64,000 nucleotides of DNA from Neodiprion pinetum (Eukaryota; Arthropoda; Insecta; Hymenoptera; Diprionidae), in assembly GCF_021155775.2 (NCBI RefSeq), contig NC_060237.1, positions 13,293,832 through 13,357,831 of the forward strand, in the 5' to 3' direction. A program made the translations under genes and the position numbers. The notes under the pieces are model-generated. The model saw only the letters and a program-made list of their open reading frames with translations. It did no database searches and was not told where the DNA came from. Below are positions 29,865-40,957 of this stretch, in pieces (the stretch's first letter is position 1; each line of letters starts with the position of its first letter).

Positions 29865-29940
29865 CCCACATAAATCACATACGAGGTGTCGCGGGCGTCA
29901 ATCATGTGGGAATCGGAGCAGGATTTGACGGCATCAATTT
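29865..29940 (+). CDS. Exon of a membrane dipeptidase (peptidase M19)
   Basis: The 76-bp exon is bounded by an acceptor (ATTTATTATTTCAG) and a donor (GTAAGTTTTT). It starts with two bases completing a codon, then encodes HINHIRGVAGVNHVGIGAGF followed by DGIN, and leaves two bases for the next codon. This matches the conserved M19 dipeptidase segment (HIxHIxxVAGVxHVGIGxxFDG), which carries metal-site residues. M19 enzymes are usually GPI-anchored zinc dipeptidases that cleave dipeptides, including leukotriene D4 in mammals. I found no neighbouring exons; the introns may be long and transposon-filled, or this may be an orphan exon. It is the only convincing host coding sequence in the window. 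Confidence 0.7.
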
Positions 29941-30113
29941 GTAAGTTTTTCTATTATATGTCTTCATATCACAACTCATTTATTGTAAACTGCTCAGAAT
30001 GAGGTAGAATATATAAAGCAAGACACTTTCGTGTGAACAATCAAAGAGCCACTAGTGGTAACAGTTTGCCGTACTAATTGTTACAAACGAGCATGCTACT
30101 TAATTATTATGTA

Positions 30114-30729
30114 CAGTCCGCTCTCAAGGGGTGTATTTTTCTTGGAACTCAGGTACCCCCACAACTGACACGCGTTCACGCTGTTGGAGTTCTCGTTGCG
30201 CTCTCGTAATAGTACCGCCGCGCCGGGTAAACTGTGACTACTCGTGTATATTTACGTATATTCGTTTTCCTTAGCATATAAAAATGGATTGTTTTGATTT
30301 TCTAAATTCAATTTCTTTTTCTAAATTTCATCATTTTAAGAAAACTTATCACATGTATTCCCATTTATTCCATAAAATGTGTTAAAAATACACATTGATA
30401 TAGTAAAATCATCAAATGTATATAATCCCTATTTTTTTAAATAAAATCAATTATTATTTTAATGATAATAATCGAAATTTATGACATTTTTTGTTGATGA
30501 TATTATTACTATATTATGAATTTTATAACGAAATAACATTATTAAAAAAATAATGACAATAATTTCAATTTAAAGCACAGAATTATTCGCTATTGCATTG
30601 AGCCAGCGTTTGGCACTATTGAGAGAGACGAATATGAAACCCGAAGTGAGCCCGTGGTGGGGGTTACGTTCGAATGAGAATAAGGGGAAGCGGCACTATT
30701 AGGAGCGACACTATTACGAGAGCGGACTG
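30114..30729. mobile_element. mariner-type MITE, 616 bp
   Basis: Ends CAGTCCGCTCTC and the inverse GAGAGCGGACTG, with TA on both sides (30112-30113 and 30730-30731). A TCGTAATAGT segment also occurs near both ends, in inverted orientation. The centre is very AT-rich, with no real ORF. Non-autonomous Tc1/mariner-type element. Confidence 0.75.
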
Positions 30730-30731
30730 TA

Positions 30732-32330
30732 CGATGACTTTGTATGCTTAGTTTGTACGAAATAACCCGGTATAATGCATGGAGCATTCCATGTCGACTG
30801 GACCAAGTTTTGACCCTCGTATGATTTGTTTCCAAAAAAGGTGTAGTAGGACCACAAGAACGCCGTCTGATATTTTTCAAAAATTTTTCGAACAATCTCA
30901 TAGGAGTAATGACTATCAAAAGTCAAAAGAAATATCCGAAAAAATACTGCATTTTATTCTGATCATTCTGTCACAGGACCCATAATGGCGAACGACCTCT
31001 TCTTAGGCGGTTGGATACCTGCGACATTCTTATTCAGCCAAAATATGGAGAATTTTATTTCTTACAACAATTATTCAAATCAACATTGAATGTTTTTAGG
31101 TCAGTCGATATTTTGTCAATATCCTCTTACATCTTCCGGACCTCACGCTCTTTCAACTCTGTTTTCTCAGCGCGCATTTTCTAACCAGGTTCAATAGTAG
31201 AAATTATTGACATACATAAATGTACGTTAATTCTGCATTCGACGAATGTCAAGTTAACGAGAAACCAAACTTTGATTTCATTAGTAAAATATCAACTTTT
31301 TGGTAGGAGAAACGTTCCCCACACAACTGACGAAACTTTTGTCTCTTACTCTTGGACAAGGCGGTTATTACTGGTGAAAAACTTATTTCACACTCTATTA
31401 CTTATGACAAGGCATAGAATCTATGAATCAATACAGAAATTGAAATTTAGTATGGATTTCCCATGAACGTTTCAAAATGTTCAGCATATTACCGATTTTC
31501 ACGTGATGTTCACTATCAAAGTACAACTCGAATTCCAGTGATTTCCAGTGATTTGGAACTAATTCCACAAGTGAATAGTCCCTCGCTGCTGATGTTCGAT
31601 CCTGCGTTTGGTTCGTTCATATTTGAAAAACTAGCTGCCTATGCACATGTCACAACAATTTTGCTTCAGTCAAAGCTTTCAGTGTCTAAAATATAGAAAG
31701 CATGTGTTAATATTCAGGATAGATAGAAATTGAGATGATGTAAAACAGAGTACTATACATTTCATACATGCTTTCACTCAGTTATGTCTCGAAGAATATA
31801 TTAAACCATAAATAGTCTTCAAGTGATCTGTGGACCATATAGCTTGCATTGTGTAGCACAAAAATATCCAACCTCTCTGATGATAAACGAATGAACAGAA
31901 ACCGTACCAGCCTAGATCTGAGTGTAGCTAGCACAGAATACAATGCAATCAACTTTCGGGGGTAACAAAGCTCAGAAAGGGATTACCAAGGCCAGCAAAT
32001 GCTTGTACAGCAACTTGTTTGTTGTACAGAATGGCGAACATATTTTGCATCATGTGCCACACAGCTGACAGATTGTTTTCGAATTGCGTTGTTCAATGAT
32101 AGCTTAGTTTCCTGCATATTCCAACCCTTGTCCTTCGCTTTTTGCCAGTAGCAGTTGATTTCTGTAGATGCCAGATCTACGCTTTATTGGTGAACCCACA
32201 TTAGAGGCAATACTATACTTGCATCCAGCTGTCAGCCAAGATACTTAATTGAAGATACTTCACACATATTTTACATCAAAACGTATTGCTTTTTATATAC
32301 TGTAACCAATTGTTTGAGGATTATATGTAG
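30732..32330. other. No gene recognised
   Basis: Unique sequence with only short ORFs (for example 31272-31466 and 31463-31696) that show no family motif. Confidence 0.5.
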
Positions 32331-32334
32331 ATTG

Positions 32335-33548
32335 GTTACCTTACGGCGCAGTTACTAACCTGAATAATTAGATATTGAGAGATAATGAAAGAGAGACACA
32401 TGATTGTTGGGCGCCAGACACACATGCGTCAGAAAATAGATGATTAGAAAAAAGATATAGACCAAGACAAGATCAGGTTCTACGACGGTTTTGCACAGCT
32501 TGCTCAGTATAGACAAGATAATGGTAGAGGGGAGGGGTTGAATCCAATAGATAAGATAAGAAACAGGTGAAGCAGAAATAGCGTCAAATATATTGACCAA
32601 GAAGCGATAAATATCAATAACAAGCAAACAACTAAAGAGATTTAGATACAAATAAGATAGGTGAGATAATTCATTTAAAGCCAGGAAAAGTTAAGCGAGA
32701 GACTTAACAAATAACAGAACGTTTTCAGAATAAACGAGAGATATGCGTAGGCTCGCGATACTATGATTTCAGGTAATAATTAACACGGTTTTATAATGAA
32801 TAGGCAGAACAGAGAAAGATATAAGGTACTTGAATTAAGCATTGATCAAGCAAGCCATAAAATATGAGAAGAGATTGTAAGAACCATGCGTAATACAAAA
32901 ATTGTAATAGTTATCACATTACCAGAAATATCAGAGATATAACAGAGGCAGGGAATTATTAATTACAAACGAAATTCAAAGAAACAGGTCAAGCAGAGAA
33001 TTATTATGAAATATAGGAACTAACAGATAATACGTGGTCTCTAGTTTGCGGTAAGTGCGAGAAGAAAGAGAGATAATATTCGGTACGATAAAAAATGATT
33101 TCGTGATTAAGACAAATAATACTCAAGAGAATTAATGCGCAACATACGACAAACCAAAGAGACTACGGACAACTACGATCAGCGGTATTAGCGAAGAAAA
33201 TAATGAAAACGATGTTATTCGATAAGGCGCAATAATCCAAAGTCAAAAGAACGACGAGCGAGACCGCACGGCGATGTAAGATCGCCCACGCGGTACACTC
33301 ACTAAGATAAATTAATCAAAGATAATAGGTAAAGAAACAGTTATGAATTAATCAGAAAAAGTATAACGAAATAGTAATGCTCAATAGCTAAGGTAAGAAT
33401 TGATAACTTAACAGAACATGCTGCTATACAGCGATATTAGATATTTAGGTATTCTAGAAGAGAGAGATAATAAAATAAAGCAATAGTCACTAACAATGCG
33501 TGAGTAAGAGTCAACCAGTCGCGAAGTTACTTGCAATAAGAAATAGAA
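32335..33548 (-). repeat. Repeat E, left copy (possible LTR)
   Basis: About 1.2 kb, the inverse of 56876-58085, with roughly 85-90% similarity by eye. Read on the minus strand, it contains GTTGGGCGCCA inverted, i.e. TGGCGCCCAAC, at 32406-32416, the sequence complementary to the 3' end of lysine tRNA that many gypsy-type elements use as primer-binding site. It could therefore be an LTR plus leader. I could not fix LTR ends. A short hydrophobic ORF appears in both copies but looks accidental. Confidence 0.5.
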
Positions 33549-33549
33549 A

Positions 33550-34740
33550 ATAATAAGATGAGAAGTAGTAGAGAATAAGGTACGAGCCCAGGTGGCTCAC
33601 GCAGACCAACTGCAAGAGAGAGAGAGAGAGAGATGAAGATGCGATATATTGCAAGTAATTTCGTGGCTTCACACAATAGAAAAGCAACCTCAGTTACGTA
33701 AAAAGAAGATAAAACCGGCACCGAAGATGCGGTAAGAAAGCGAGAAACTGAATCTATTGATAGCGATAATAATACTGGATACTGCGAGAGCACGTCTTTA
33801 TTAATCGAGAACTGAACGTAGAGTGTCGAGACGAGCGATGATCCTGACTTTCGTCGTGCTGCTGTCACGTGATTCTTCCTCAAATTTGCTTTATTCGAAT
33901 TGGGCCAGCAGGTTGCGTTGATCGGGTCTACGGGTAGGCGGCGATAATCCCTCGCCGCGTGTTTTTCTTCTCCTTCACTGACAGGTATTGAGGTATCGGC
34001 ACGTTGGCGGTGGTCGGATATGTTTTCATCAGCTGTGCTGTATCGTTGATGAGAGGGGAAGTCGCACCACTCATGTATTGCGATATCGTAGTATGCGGGA
34101 ATGTCGCGGTACCGGTATTTTGGACTTGCGACCGATTATGCTTCACTCCTTGCTTTACTGGTACTCCCCGTTGTAGCTATTTCGTTGGCGCTGCATCCCG
34201 GCCCTCGCTCATCGGAGCCCTCATGCCAGAACGATCTGGTGGTGATGGCCATCGACCCGGATCCCCACACTGTATCCACCAGATCCACGTGGTCAGCATA
34301 GTCTAGCCTATTCCACGTCACAGCCCCTCGATAGAACGGTTCATTAAGAGAAAACCGTCCTCTATTTGATAGACAACGACTTAGTAGATGTCGTGGTCGG
34401 TTCAGCTCCAGGCTGATAAGTATCGTCGACGGGAGGCTTTGTTGTGTTTTTGACGCACAGCCCTGTACGCCGTCTGGCGATTCATCCGAGCGGTAAAAGC
34501 ATTGATTCGTGGTTCGGCTCCTGGCCGATAAGTCTTAAATAGTTGGAGGTACTGTTTGTGCATCACGCACGACCCTGTTCACAACTTAGATAGGCATCCA
34601 TCGGGAGTGGCTTCAGCAATATTCGTTCGTCCGTAGTTGGTGGTGGTCGGTGTTGAGCTGGTACGTGACCCCTGTCAGGCAGTGTACTGGTATCTTGAAG
34701 CGGAAGTCTCGTAGATGGTTCGCGTAGAGCGTTACAAAAT
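33550..34740. other. GC-richer stretch with a roughly 118-bp tandem duplication
   Basis: No gene recognised. Positions about 34392-34509 and 34510-34625 are related: both contain GGTTC(A/G)GCTCC(A/T)GGC(T/C)GATAAG, followed by GTGCATCACGCACGACCCTG or a variant. Several short overlapping ORFs between 33928 and 34321 show no family motifs. Confidence 0.5.
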
Positions 34741-34777
34741 TAGAAAATAGAATAGAATGAGCTTAATAAAAAGAACT

Positions 34778-35050
34778 TCACTTAAAGATAACTAGTCGTT
34801 TTTTTTTTGGAGTATTGGCCTCAGACGTGCTTTCGTTATTTTCAGCGATATTTTGTACGTAGGGAAGTGCGATAATTGAACCATGTGACGGGGTACGAAA
34901 TACCACGTTACAATACATACCAGCTCTTGTGGCACACTCGTGAGATTCTGCAGATTCTAATGAATCTTGCTCATTCTTCGCCATCGATGTTACGACGTAC
35001 GATTTGTTACGCACTTTGTATCCTGGACTGATGTTTGTTCCACAGTGCAT
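34778..35050 (-). CDS. Unrecognised ORF, possible terminal exon
   Basis: The 90-codon ORF starts MHCGTNISPGYKVRNKSYVV and ends with a basic tail, PKKKRLVIFK, that could be a nuclear-localisation signal. A possible splice acceptor (ATATAATTAG) lies a little upstream on the minus strand, so it may be the last exon of a host gene. Composition is protein-like but I recognise no family, and it may be spurious. Confidence 0.25.
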   Translation of the reverse strand: MHCGTNISPGYKVRNKSYVVTSMAKNEQDSLESAESHECATRAGMYCNVVFRTPSHGSIIALPYVQNIAENNESTSEANTPKKKRLVIFK

Positions 35051-35281
35051 GCTGAGCTTAGTGACGTACTTTCTGGTGCAAACCTAATTATATAGAAGGT
35101 GTAACTGTCAGGTTATGTATATAGTGGAAAATGTGGATGCTTATCGATATTGATGAATGGATAATTTCTGTATACTCTTCTGGGTATGAAGAAATGTATA
35201 GAAAACAGAATTATTAAAACAGACTGCTATTGACGTTTATTGTCCCGTGTGGAGGCATTTTATAGAACCCCACTATGACAT

Positions 35282-35670
35282 TGTGGCGGACACCCGCCAC
35301 TGGCGAGAAAAACCGTTGAAATATTTTCGTGTCCGACTAGCCTTCGAGTGTCCAGGCCTTGCCTCGCTAGCCGAGGGCTAAGGGTTTGACCGCGCCGGAA
35401 ATTTCCCTACATGTGGCATTTTTGGCGCGACGCGACCCTTGGCCTCGACTCGGGGGCGAGCCTGCACTCTTTCTTTACCCTAGTCTTCGTTGCGCTCTCG
35501 TAACATACGCATCAAGTAGCTAGCTTCATTCTTTTGCTTTCTGTACCTTCATCAATCAATCGTGTAAATTCAGTACCTCGTTTGTTCTCTGTTTCAATAA
35601 AGCATCTATTAATTTCTTGTTATCGTTAACCATAATTATCGGCATCAATCATTTCGCTAATCACTCCACA
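35282..35670 (+). repeat. Probable solo LTR
   Basis: Begins TGTGGCGGACACCCGCC and ends AATCACTCCACA, giving the TG...CA termini of an LTR over 389 bp. It has a polyadenylation signal AATAAA at 35596-35601 and AT-rich sequence after it. I see no clear target duplication and no adjacent internal region, so it is either a solo LTR or a remnant of the gypsy element whose integrase tail is at 36090. Confidence 0.45.
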
Positions 35671-35773
35671 ACTCCAAAACTCTACAGACATCAATATTGA
35701 AAATTTTAATGAATCACATATATGTATGAAAAACAATCCATAATTTCTCTAACAAATTTCATAAATTTAGACC

Positions 35774-36067
35774 AACTAGGGGCTTCGACCCTGCGCGCTT
35801 CGCGCGCCAACCCCACCTCGGCGCTACGCGCCTCACTATTTCCTTATACAGTGTCCATTAGACAGGTGAATTTATTTGTGCTGATTTGATGACAGGGCTG
35901 CAACTGTTGATCGGTTGTTTCCGATCAACCCGACATTACTATTGGCTCCCTATGCAGGTCTGCTCAGATTGTTTTCGTGAACGAATCCACCCACATGTAC
36001 AAAACCCCCGATGCCATGTATCCCCAATTGAATTTGGCGACTTATTTTGCTATAGTTATTATCTTCC
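35774..36067 (+). repeat. Repeat H with triple GC hairpin, left copy
   Basis: About 290 bp, present also at 58172-58464 in the same orientation. It opens with three consecutive small hairpins: GGGGC-TTCG-ACCC, GCGCGC-TTCG-CGCGCC and GGCGC-TACG-CGCC. It continues with GTTGATCGGTTGTTTCCGATCAAC, a fourth hairpin. The dispersed copies suggest a mobile sequence or part of an LTR element leader. Confidence 0.7.
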
Positions 36068-36089
36068 CCATAGTAGAAGAAATTCACAA

Positions 36090-36259
36090 CTCTGCTACAA
36101 GTAGAATTTCTATGGCTTCAGACAAATTAAAAACTCGTTATGATATTCGAGCCAGGGATATAAAATTTAATGCCGGAGATTCTGTCTGGCTCTTTTAACC
36201 TTAAAGACAGAAAAGACGAGGTCCGAAACTACGAAGAAACTGGGATGGCCCTTACTTCC
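36090..36259 (+). pseudogene. Ty3/gypsy integrase C-terminal fragment, split by transposon B
   Basis: Reads SRISMASDKLKTRYDIRARD and NAGDSVWLF, two stops, then PKLRRNWDGPYF, the usual integrase tail motif. The frame is cut at 36259 by transposon B. It continues on the far side at 51676 with LLVVNRIKDSQDPKKP to about 51740. CTTCC occurs on both sides of the cut. No upstream pol remains. It dates transposon B's insertion as later than this gypsy copy. Confidence 0.65.
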
Positions 36260-36933
36260 AAGAAAGGTCACCTTACTGTACCCCTACAACCTGGGTCAAA
36301 AAAATTATATTTTGTAGTTCACACCAAAGTATAAACCCTCACGAAAAATAAGCAGCCCACTTGCTTATTTAAGGGATGGAATTAATTCTCAAAAATCGGT
36401 GGTTTTTTCGTTTTTCGCTGATATCTTCAAAACAAAAATAGATACGGCAAAAGTTTAGAGAGCAAAGTTGTTAATTTTTAGTGCTCTGCAAAAATATGTA
36501 GCCGAAAATTGGAAACAATTTTTTTATTTCTTTTTAATTAAAAAAAAAAGTGTTTTTTAATACATTTTTCGTCATTTGATCACTGAAGAAGTTCTTATTT
36601 CGCCTGAAAATTGAATGAGGTTGACAAATTCGTCAAACGGAATATGTTTATATTTATATATAGGTTCAGTAAATCCACATATACTGTTCCACCCTTATCG
36701 TAAATAACTCATAAATCTTTTACATCTAGTTTAGTTTTGTGCATCCATTTTAGTACAAGCGAATAAGTATCACGTGATTTTTTTTCATTTTATATAAAAC
36801 TTTATTTAACAGGCACGTAGTTTTTTTATCTACTAGAAACCTCTAATTCATATATTATGTAGCTATTAAAATGTCTAGTACCCATGACAGAAAAAAAAGC
36901 AGACAATGCACTTATCAGTTTCTTCATTTCGTA

Positions 36934-38623
36934 TTATGGAATGTATTCATTGCAATAATGATACTCCTCAAAGAAGTGTTTGAGACACGAGAGTTTTTTG
37001 CACCACGAACATGTTATAACAGCTAAACCACCACAAATGTCACATCGTGGTTCCGAATTATCTCCAAAACCAAACGTCACCGGATTGATGAACTCAGGGG
37101 GTGTATTTTCTATGTACCCACTTTTGTACCATGCATATTTGAGCATATTAATATAACGTGGGAAAGACAGTTCATTGTGAACAAGTGACTGCAGTTTGAT
37201 GATGTTATTCCTTTAATGCAGATTTATATCGCTACCGGAAAGAATTACTATATCTGACAAGTGCCGAACAAAATTTTTTCATATTCGAAAACCAAACACA
37301 TCTAATGGTTGTATTTGTCCTGTTGTCCCTTTTGGAATAATTTTTAATACAATTTTTTTGTTAGGAGGAGTTACTACATCAACTACTTCTGAACAGTGTC
37401 TACTCCAGGAGTCGATTAAAAGCGCACTGTTGTCGCCAACATTCGGAAAATAGATTCCGGTTAGCCACTGTTTGAAATGATCTGTCGAAAAAACGGAAGA
37501 AATATTTAATTTGATTTGGTTCACAATATTTAATATGCCACAAGAATGTATAATGTAAATAGTTCTTACCTGATGTTAACTTTCCAGATTTCGATGCCGA
37601 ACCAAAAACGTTCGTGTGTTTGAACAACGTTTTTTCTACGCGTGGGCCAAAGTCACCACCGATTTCTTTTAATACAAGATATAACGGTGAAAGTAATTTT
37701 CCATCGGCGGATATCGTTGGTTGAATCGTATAAGAATGAGTTGTTGAAGATATCGATTGAACAACGCATTCAATTTCTTTTGATCCTTGGTTTGCAAGAG
37801 TGCGACGAGAATGCATTTCAAATTGAAATCCACATTGATCTGAATTGTAAACGTTTTCCAGACCAAGGTCGTTGATAACAGATTTAATGTTATTTGTAAA
37901 CTCTTCGGCCGTTTTTTTCAAGATTTGTTGAGTCTTCTATAGTTTTCCGGGTGATAAATTTTGTAATTTTCCGAGACGTAATGCGATGTGCTCTTTTGAA
38001 CTTATTCACCCATTTTTTTGACGCTTTGAATCGTGCATCGGAATTCGTGAAATTTTTATGTGCGGTCAAAGCTCATCGTCGCAAATCAATATCGTGTACT
38101 ATCTTGCCACATTTAGTCGCTTCAATGAAGCGATTTGAAGTATATTGAGATATCTCATTTAATTTTTCTTCAAAAGTCCCACCTTCATTGATTTGATGAG
38201 CCCAACGCTTCAATTGTGTTTTAAAAATAACTTTTCAAAACGGTGTGCAACTGTACGAATATTTTAATTTTTTGTTTTTCGACTTCTCCAGAACTCCACA
38301 GCTTTCTTCTTGTAATCGAATAAAATCTCATCTTCATTTTTTGTACATTGAGAATCATCTGCCTCATCAGATGAAATTGAGTCCCATTCCAATTCACTGT
38401 CTTCTATACTTTCAGGCTTATGGTGTTTGAATTGTTCTGGAAATTCCAAGCTTTCGTCTTCTTTAATTTCGATTCTCGTGTATGTGTTTATGCTTCCAAT
38501 TAAAAACTCTTTAATTGTACCTGCTAATTTCATTTCATTCTCAGTCACTGGTGTTTCGGGCAAACTCATGATCATAAAATAAGTCGACAAAATATGCATT
38601 ACATTCACGGGTTTGATATACAT
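36934..38623 (-). pseudogene. DDE_1 (pogo/Tigger-like) transposase, transposon B
   Basis: Starts MYIKPVNVMHILSTYF at 38623, with an acidic region then FDYKKKAVEFWRSRKTK. The part between about 37930 and 38260 is in several broken frames. D1 lies in NSDQCGFQ (near 37840). The sequence reads to KSGKLTS, an 88-bp phase-1 intron (37482-37569), then DHFKQWLTGIYF, D2 in LLIDSWSRH and D3 in IQPLDVFGFRI, spaced by 36 residues as in copy A. After a frameshift near 37280 the C-terminal part ends with CDICGGLAVITCSWCKKLSC and HFFEEYHYC. Clearly the same family as A, but the two copies are well diverged. Confidence 0.8.
37482..37569 (-). other. Phase-1 intron in transposase B
   Basis: On the minus strand begins GTAAGAACTATTT and ends TTTTTTCGACAG. 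Same codon position and phase as the intron in transposase A, with no obvious sequence similarity between the intron bodies. Confidence 0.75.
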
Positions 38624-39124
38624 TTTTGAAAAATTTTACAGTATTCAATACGTTTTTAATAATGCACTCCTATAACCAGAGAACTTCAATGAACGGAAAC
38701 CGTCAATACTAACTCAAATGTGGCAAGAATCAGTTTATATAGAGCCTCCTTATTCACTGATATGACGGTATTAAACATCTCAGATAGGATATCATGGAAA
38801 AATAAAACGTATTTCAAACAGTCGACTTCACAGTTTGGTTATGATAAGAACATGTAATCAGTCCAAATCTATAAAAAAATTTGCGTTCGAAAAAATAACT
38901 TTCTGGTTCCATGACCTCTTGAGAGGTGAAAAACAAATGTAGACTGATATCATCAAGTTTGGAGTCGGAACAATTACGTTTCATCATGAAATGATAGAGA
39001 AAGATGTGTGAGAAAACCCGTTTTTTTATGAAAATGAGAAACAAAAAAATTCTATATAATTTCTGACTACATAATATTGCAGAGAATTGAAAAATGAACA
39101 ACTTTACTATTTAAACTTTTGCCG

Positions 39125-39566
39125 TGTTACGTCCAGCATACCACTTCTCTCTATTTTTCCTACTCACTAACTCTCCCACAGTTCTTACATTAATCTCATG
39201 GTCTCTGTCCTGTCCTCTTATCTCTACGTAGTCTCACGCTATTCACTATCGCGCTTACTCATCATATTCCATTCCCTACTCCTAGCATTGTCACAACTTT
39301 TCTGCACCCGTACGTTTCACGTCTCGAGGGACACTCCTATTCCGACTCTCAACAACGTCACATCTAGACTTCTTACATAGCTTTATACAGCACACTTCGT
39401 TTTTACCGCCATCTGAGCTTCCTCGAAATAAATATATTAGTAATATCTCAAACAAACCCTACGTTATTCAATCCTCATCCTGATTTCCGGTTGTCCTGGA
39501 ACTTAAAAGCGAAGTCAACCAGTTTACTCTTACCGCTCAGGAGTAACTCTACTCACGGACGTAACA
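39125..39566 (+). repeat. 5' LTR
   Basis: 442 bp from TGTTACGTCCAGC to GGACGTAACA. The ends form a TGTTACGTCC/GGACGTAACA inverted repeat. GATGGCAGCGGTGGCC follows within a few bases and is the likely primer-binding site; I could not assign the tRNA. Confidence 0.95.
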
Positions 39567-40019
39567 TTGATGGCAGCGGTGGCCTTCGCTTTCCGGAAAT
39601 CCAGTGATACAATTTGACGTGTGTGCTACGCATGAAGTGCCATCTGATAGACCGGTTCCGAAGTGTGCAAGCTCAGTGATGTTAATACAAAAGTAATACC
39701 ACTGTGTGATAGTGTTGAAGACACTCTGAAAGCCATATTCTACGTTAACGCAATCAACGATCTCTGATTCACACGAACGTCACAGACAAATCCGTATCTC
39801 CGAATCGATATTGCTGAAAGACTATCTCCTGCTGCTACTACGACGACATCTTCATTCTTCACGACTTCTAGTACGACACAACGCACACCGACGTCATCAC
39901 CGGCTACAGACACGAAATCGCTGGACCAACATCCTCACGGAAGAATGCAACATTTTCTTCCGTTCCTCCTCTTCATCTTCACTTTGTAAGTCGACAAATC
40001 CTAGATTAAAATTTACATC

Positions 40020-40957
40020 ATGGCTACCGAAAGCACTTTTCCGCACCTGCCTCTTAAAGATGCATTTGCTCTGATTTCCACGTTCAATGGCACTAATATG
40101 CCCGTATCCGAATTTATAACTAAAGTAGAATGCGCAAAACAAGCTGTCTCAGCCAGAGAACTGAATTTATTCTCCACACTCGTTCGCACGAAAATCGAAG
40201 GCGACGCGAATAAATATATAGAGTCAGATAATCCGGATTCTCTTCGAGATTTGCTTGACTGCCTAAAACAGGCCTACGCGTCTAAACAACACCTCCCAGA
40301 TATCCAGCTAGACCTCGCACAATCGGCACAGAGGCGAAACGAGAGCGTTCTAGATTACGGTGCTAGAATAAAACATCTGTTAAGACAAACGTGCGAATCA
40401 ATAGATGCCTCAGAATCTATCAGTGATACTCAAGTGCTAAAGAAAAATATCAGAGAAACCGCAAGACTAAGATTTATCAAAGGGTTTCTAGACGAATTAG
40501 AAATAAGAGTAGCTCATGAGAATCCACAAACCCTACAAATGGCTATAGACACGGCCACCAAGACTGAAAAACTATTATCAGATAGACTCAAACTAGCCTC
40601 ATACCGTGATACTAACTACGGAATACAAAACCATATAAAATGTAGTATATGTCAATTAACCGATCACATCGATAAATATTGTCCTGAACAACCTTCCGTA
40701 TTAGTGGTGTGTAGATACTGCAAGAAGGCAGGTCATAGTATAGAAGAGTGCAGAACAAGGCAGCGCAACAACACAACTTGCACGCAGTATGGTCGCAAAG
40801 GCCACTCAAACGATGAGTGCCGCTCAAATCGGTCCCAATATCCCCAGAATCCAAAAATCCACCAAGATTCAAGAGTTTTCCAAAATAACACTGATCGTCA
40901 ACAACAGAACAATCCCAATACCCAATATCGAGCAAGAGACCCGACAAACCAACCTTT
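40020..40957 (+). pseudogene. gag: gag, 5' part (split by TIR element)
   Basis: Structural nucleocapsid precursor. The ATG at 40020 gives MATESTFPHLPLKDAFALIS. A helical capsid-like region is followed by three CCHC zinc knuckles from about residue 208: CSICQLTDHIDKYC, CRYCKKAGHSIEEC and a third, CTQYGRKGHSNDEC, whose second Cys is replaced by Tyr. After NQP the frame is cut at 40958 by the TIR element. Its last part resumes at 42423 in frame and ends at 42696, overlapping the protease frame. Confidence 0.85.

Noticed and set aside
30590..30919. 109-codon minus-strand ORF
   Set aside because: Spans the edge of a MITE and shows no family motif.
32355..32651. 98-codon ORF shared with 57761-58045 as a possible gene
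   Set aside because: The DNA is a shared repeat. The reading frames differ at their ends, and composition is hydrophobic without motifs.
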